Shown piece after piece: positions 5,507 to 6,960 of a DNA stretch of 6,960 nucleotides. Under the pieces are notes generated by a model. The model worked only from the letters and a program-made list of their open reading frames with translations, ran no database searches and was not told the origin of the DNA. Each line of letters opens with the position of its first letter. The stretch's first letter is position 1. The position numbers and the translations under genes were made by a program. Origin of the DNA: Candidatus Sulfopaludibacter sp. SbA3 (GTDB taxonomy: Bacteria > Acidobacteriota > Terriglobia > 20CM-2-55-15); contig CAMAWS010000173.1 of the NCBI GenBank assembly GCA_945861845.1, forward strand, positions 1 to 6,960. The letters run 5' to 3'.

Positions 5507-6586
5507 TTAGTCTTCAGTTTCGTGCTCAAGCCTGCGCTGGCGTACGGATTTCGCCAGCTCGTCCAGCAGCGAAACGCTGTGCTCCCAGCCGATGCAGGCG
5601 TCCGTAATACTCTGGCCATAGACCAGTTCCTTGCCCGGCAGCAGATCCTGCCTTCCGGCCTTCAGGTGGCTTTCGATCATGACGCCCATGATGCGGTTGT
5701 CGCCCTGACCGACCTGCGCCGCCACTTCGCGGCCGACGTCGACCTGGCGCATGTAGTCTTTCTGGCTGTTGGAATGACTTAGATCGATCATGACCCGCTG
5801 GGCGAGCCCGGCCGCAGAGAGTTGTTTGCAGGCGGAATCCACGCTTTCCGAATCGTAATTCGGCTGCTTTCCACCACGCAGGATCATGTGGCAGTCCTCG
5901 TTCCCCAGGGTGGAAACGATGGCCGAGTGTCCTTCCTTGTTCACGGAAAGGAAATGATGTGGTTGTTGCGAAGTGCGGATGGCGTCGACAGCGATTTTAA
6001 GGTTGCCGTCCGTGCCGTTCTTGAACCCCACCGGGCAGGACAGTCCGGACGCCAGTTCCCGATGCACCTGGCTTTCGGTGGTGCGCGCTCCGATGGCGCC
6101 CCAGCTCACGAGGTCGGCCAGGTACTGGGGAGAGATCATGTCGAGGTATTCGACGCCGGCCGGCACGCCGAGGTCGTTGAGTTCGACGAGAAGCTTGCGT
6201 CCTATGCGCAGGCCTTCGTTGATCTTGAAGCTTCCGTCAAGACAGGGATCGTTAATGAGTCCTTTCCAGCCGACTGTCGTGCGGGGCTTTTCAAAATATA
6301 CCCTCATGACGATCAGCAGCTCGCTTTCAAGACGATCCATTTCCCCTTTTAGCCTGCCGGCATATTCCACAGCGGCCCTGGTGTCGTGAATCGAGCATGG
6401 TCCGATGATGACAACCATGCGGTCATCGGCTCCATGCAGAACCCGATGGATGGCCTGTCGCGTCTTTGCGGTAACTTCGGCGGCGCGATCGGTAACGGGA
6501 ATTTCCCGCAGCACGTCGGCCGGGGGCGCCAACTCCTTGATCTCCTTGATCCGCAGGTCATCTGTCTTATGAATCATCTTCGCCAT
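5507..6586 (-). CDS. aroG: 3-deoxy-7-phosphoheptulonate (DAHP) synthase, class I AroG-type
   Basis: A 359-residue cytoplasmic enzyme that condenses phosphoenolpyruvate with erythrose 4-phosphate, the first step of the shikimate route to aromatic amino acids. It follows Escherichia coli AroG closely from DDLRIKEIKEL (9-19) to SITDACIGWE (326-335), with a constant +3 offset. Metal ligands Cys64 (IGPCSIHD), His271 (DLSHSNS), Glu305 (MIESHL) and Asp329 are all present, as are the active-site segments RVYFEKPRTTVGWKGL and GARTTESQVHRELASG. Positions lining the phenylalanine pocket of AroG (Pro150, Ser180, Phe209, Ser211, Val221 there) are kept as Pro153, Ser183, Phe212, Ser214 and Val224. Feedback inhibition by phenylalanine rather than tyrosine or tryptophan is therefore the best guess. 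The ATG at 6586 has AGGGAAG seven bases upstream. There is no fused chorismate mutase domain. No other aromatic-pathway gene is in the window. Confidence 0.97.
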   Translation of the reverse strand: MAKMIHKTDDLRIKEIKELAPPADVLREIPVTDRAAEVTAKTRQAIHRVLHGADDRMVVIIGPCSIHDTRAAVEYAGRLKGEMDRLESELLIVMRVYFEKPRTTVGWKGLINDPCLDGSFKINEGLRIGRKLLVELNDLGVPAGVEYLDMISPQYLADLVSWGAIGARTTESQVHRELASGLSCPVGFKNGTDGNLKIAVDAIRTSQQPHHFLSVNKEGHSAIVSTLGNEDCHMILRGGKQPNYDSESVDSACKQLSAAGLAQRVMIDLSHSNSQKDYMRQVDVGREVAAQVGQGDNRIMGVMIESHLKAGRQDLLPGKELVYGQSITDACIGWEHSVSLLDELAKSVRQRRLEHETED

Positions 6587-6593
6587 TGTCGAA

Positions 6594-6621
6594 CTTCCCT
6601 CATATTAGACCCGCCATTATA
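6594..6621 (-). promoter_or_regulatory. Promoter -10 box and ribosome site of the DAHP synthase gene
   Basis: On the minus strand a perfect TATAAT occupies 6621-6616 and AGGGAAG occupies 6600-6594, seven bases before the ATG. The implied transcription start near 6609 leaves a leader of about 23 bases. No good -35 hexamer is seen at the right distance (CCCATA at best). The leader is too short for a leader-peptide attenuator or a riboswitch, which fits control by allosteric feedback. Confidence 0.5.
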
Positions 6622-6705
6622 AGGCAGGCCAGCGGCCGTATGGGCTAGTTTCCGCGATTGGCGTGCAATCCGCACCACCCGCCAGGATGACGATCTGTTG
6701 AAACT

Positions 6706-6740
6706 CCAATTCGGTATTGGTAGCCTGCTACTGAAATTCA
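6706..6740. repeat. Cluster of three short dyads upstream of the FHA gene
   Basis: Three inverted repeats lie almost end to end in the 201-base gap between the DAHP synthase and FHA genes: CCAAT-tcggt-ATTGG (6706-6720), GTAG-cctg-CTAC (6720-6731) and TGAA-a-TTCA (6732-6740). They may be operator half-sites or weak leader hairpins. I could not identify a convincing promoter for the FHA gene here. Each repeat alone is short enough to occur by chance. Confidence 0.25.
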
Positions 6741-6787
6741 TTGTAGGGTACGGCTGAATGTCAAAAGCCAGACTAGGAAATGCACCC

Positions 6788-6960
6788 ATGACCACTCCAC
6801 GTCTCCAGTGGAAAGATTTCGACGGCAAAGAGCAGGTCTTTCCACTTACAAAGGCTGAAATCGTGATTGGCCGCAAAGGCGATGCCGATATCTTGATTCC
6901 CAGCCAGCACCAGCATGTATCGAGGCTCCACGCGAAGATTTTCGCGGCCGACCAGGGGCA
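6788..6960 (+). CDS. FHA-domain protein, N-terminal part only
   Basis: Fifty-seven codons and two bases of an open frame run off the right edge. The visible part is the beginning of a forkhead-associated domain, which binds phosphothreonine peptides. The core signature is present: Gly28-Arg29 in VIGRKGDADILIP, then Ser45-Arg46-x-His48 in HVSRLHAKIF. These are the residues that contact the phosphate and hold the fold. There is no signal peptide. The chosen ATG at 6788 has AGGA nine bases before it. An in-frame ATG at 6758 would add ten residues (MSKARLGNAP) and cannot be excluded. Bacterial FHA proteins usually act with Ser/Thr kinases, in secretion-system control or as transcription regulators. 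What follows the FHA domain, and so the role, lies outside the window. Confidence 0.8.
   Translation, partial: MTTPRLQWKDFDGKEQVFPLTKAEIVIGRKGDADILIPSQHQHVSRLHAKIFAADQG

Noticed and set aside
5522..6389. Plus-strand frames of 86, 176 and 138 codons inside the DAHP synthase region.
   Set aside because: They are shadows of a gene with clear AroG homology along its whole length.
1..6960. Defence island, mobile element, phage or CRISPR content.
   Set aside because: Every substantial open region is assigned to housekeeping, regulatory or transport families. No direct-repeat array, transposase or integrase motif was found.

Overview
The window looks like ordinary chromosomal DNA of a GC-rich, Gram-negative-type bacterium. 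A lipoprotein, a signal-peptide protein and several soil-type regulators are present, and the RskA-style anti-sigma factor and DUF4331 protein resemble versions I associate with soil Acidobacteriota. That placement is inference from protein style only. No tRNA, rRNA, insertion sequence, integrase, phage gene or CRISPR array is visible. Coding density is high and no gene-free stretch exceeds about 220 bases.

Left half (1-3432): an extracytoplasmic-function (ECF) sigma factor (2784 to 2218), a membrane anti-sigma factor with an RskA C-terminal domain (2204 to 1419) and, 218 bases further on, a secreted DUF4331 protein (1200 to beyond the window edge) all run on the minus strand. A small ChrR-type cupin gene diverges from the sigma gene on the plus strand (3004 to 3432) with a recognisable -10 box. 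The likely reading is a stress-signalling module: the anti-sigma factor holds the sigma factor at the inner membrane, the DUF4331 protein is a candidate exported target or partner, and the stand-alone metal-binding cupin may add a redox or ligand input. Which genes the sigma factor controls is not shown by the sequence.

Middle (3395-5506): a BtuF/FhuD-type lipoprotein that binds a substrate for an ABC importer is encoded on the minus strand, and its 3' end overlaps the 3' end of the cupin gene by 38 bases. Head-to-head with it is a complete Xaa-Pro dipeptidase-type M24 metallopeptidase. The short, AT-rich space between these two start sites carries a long imperfect inverted repeat that looks like a shared operator.

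Right part (5507-6960): an AroG-type DAHP synthase, the entry enzyme of the shikimate pathway, has its stop codon directly abutting that of the peptidase. It is followed, divergently, by the start of an FHA-domain protein cut by the window edge.

The sequence shows no clearly new biological system. The most interesting combination is the sigma/anti-sigma/DUF4331 group with the divergent stand-alone ChrR-like cupin, then the dyad between the lipoprotein and peptidase genes.
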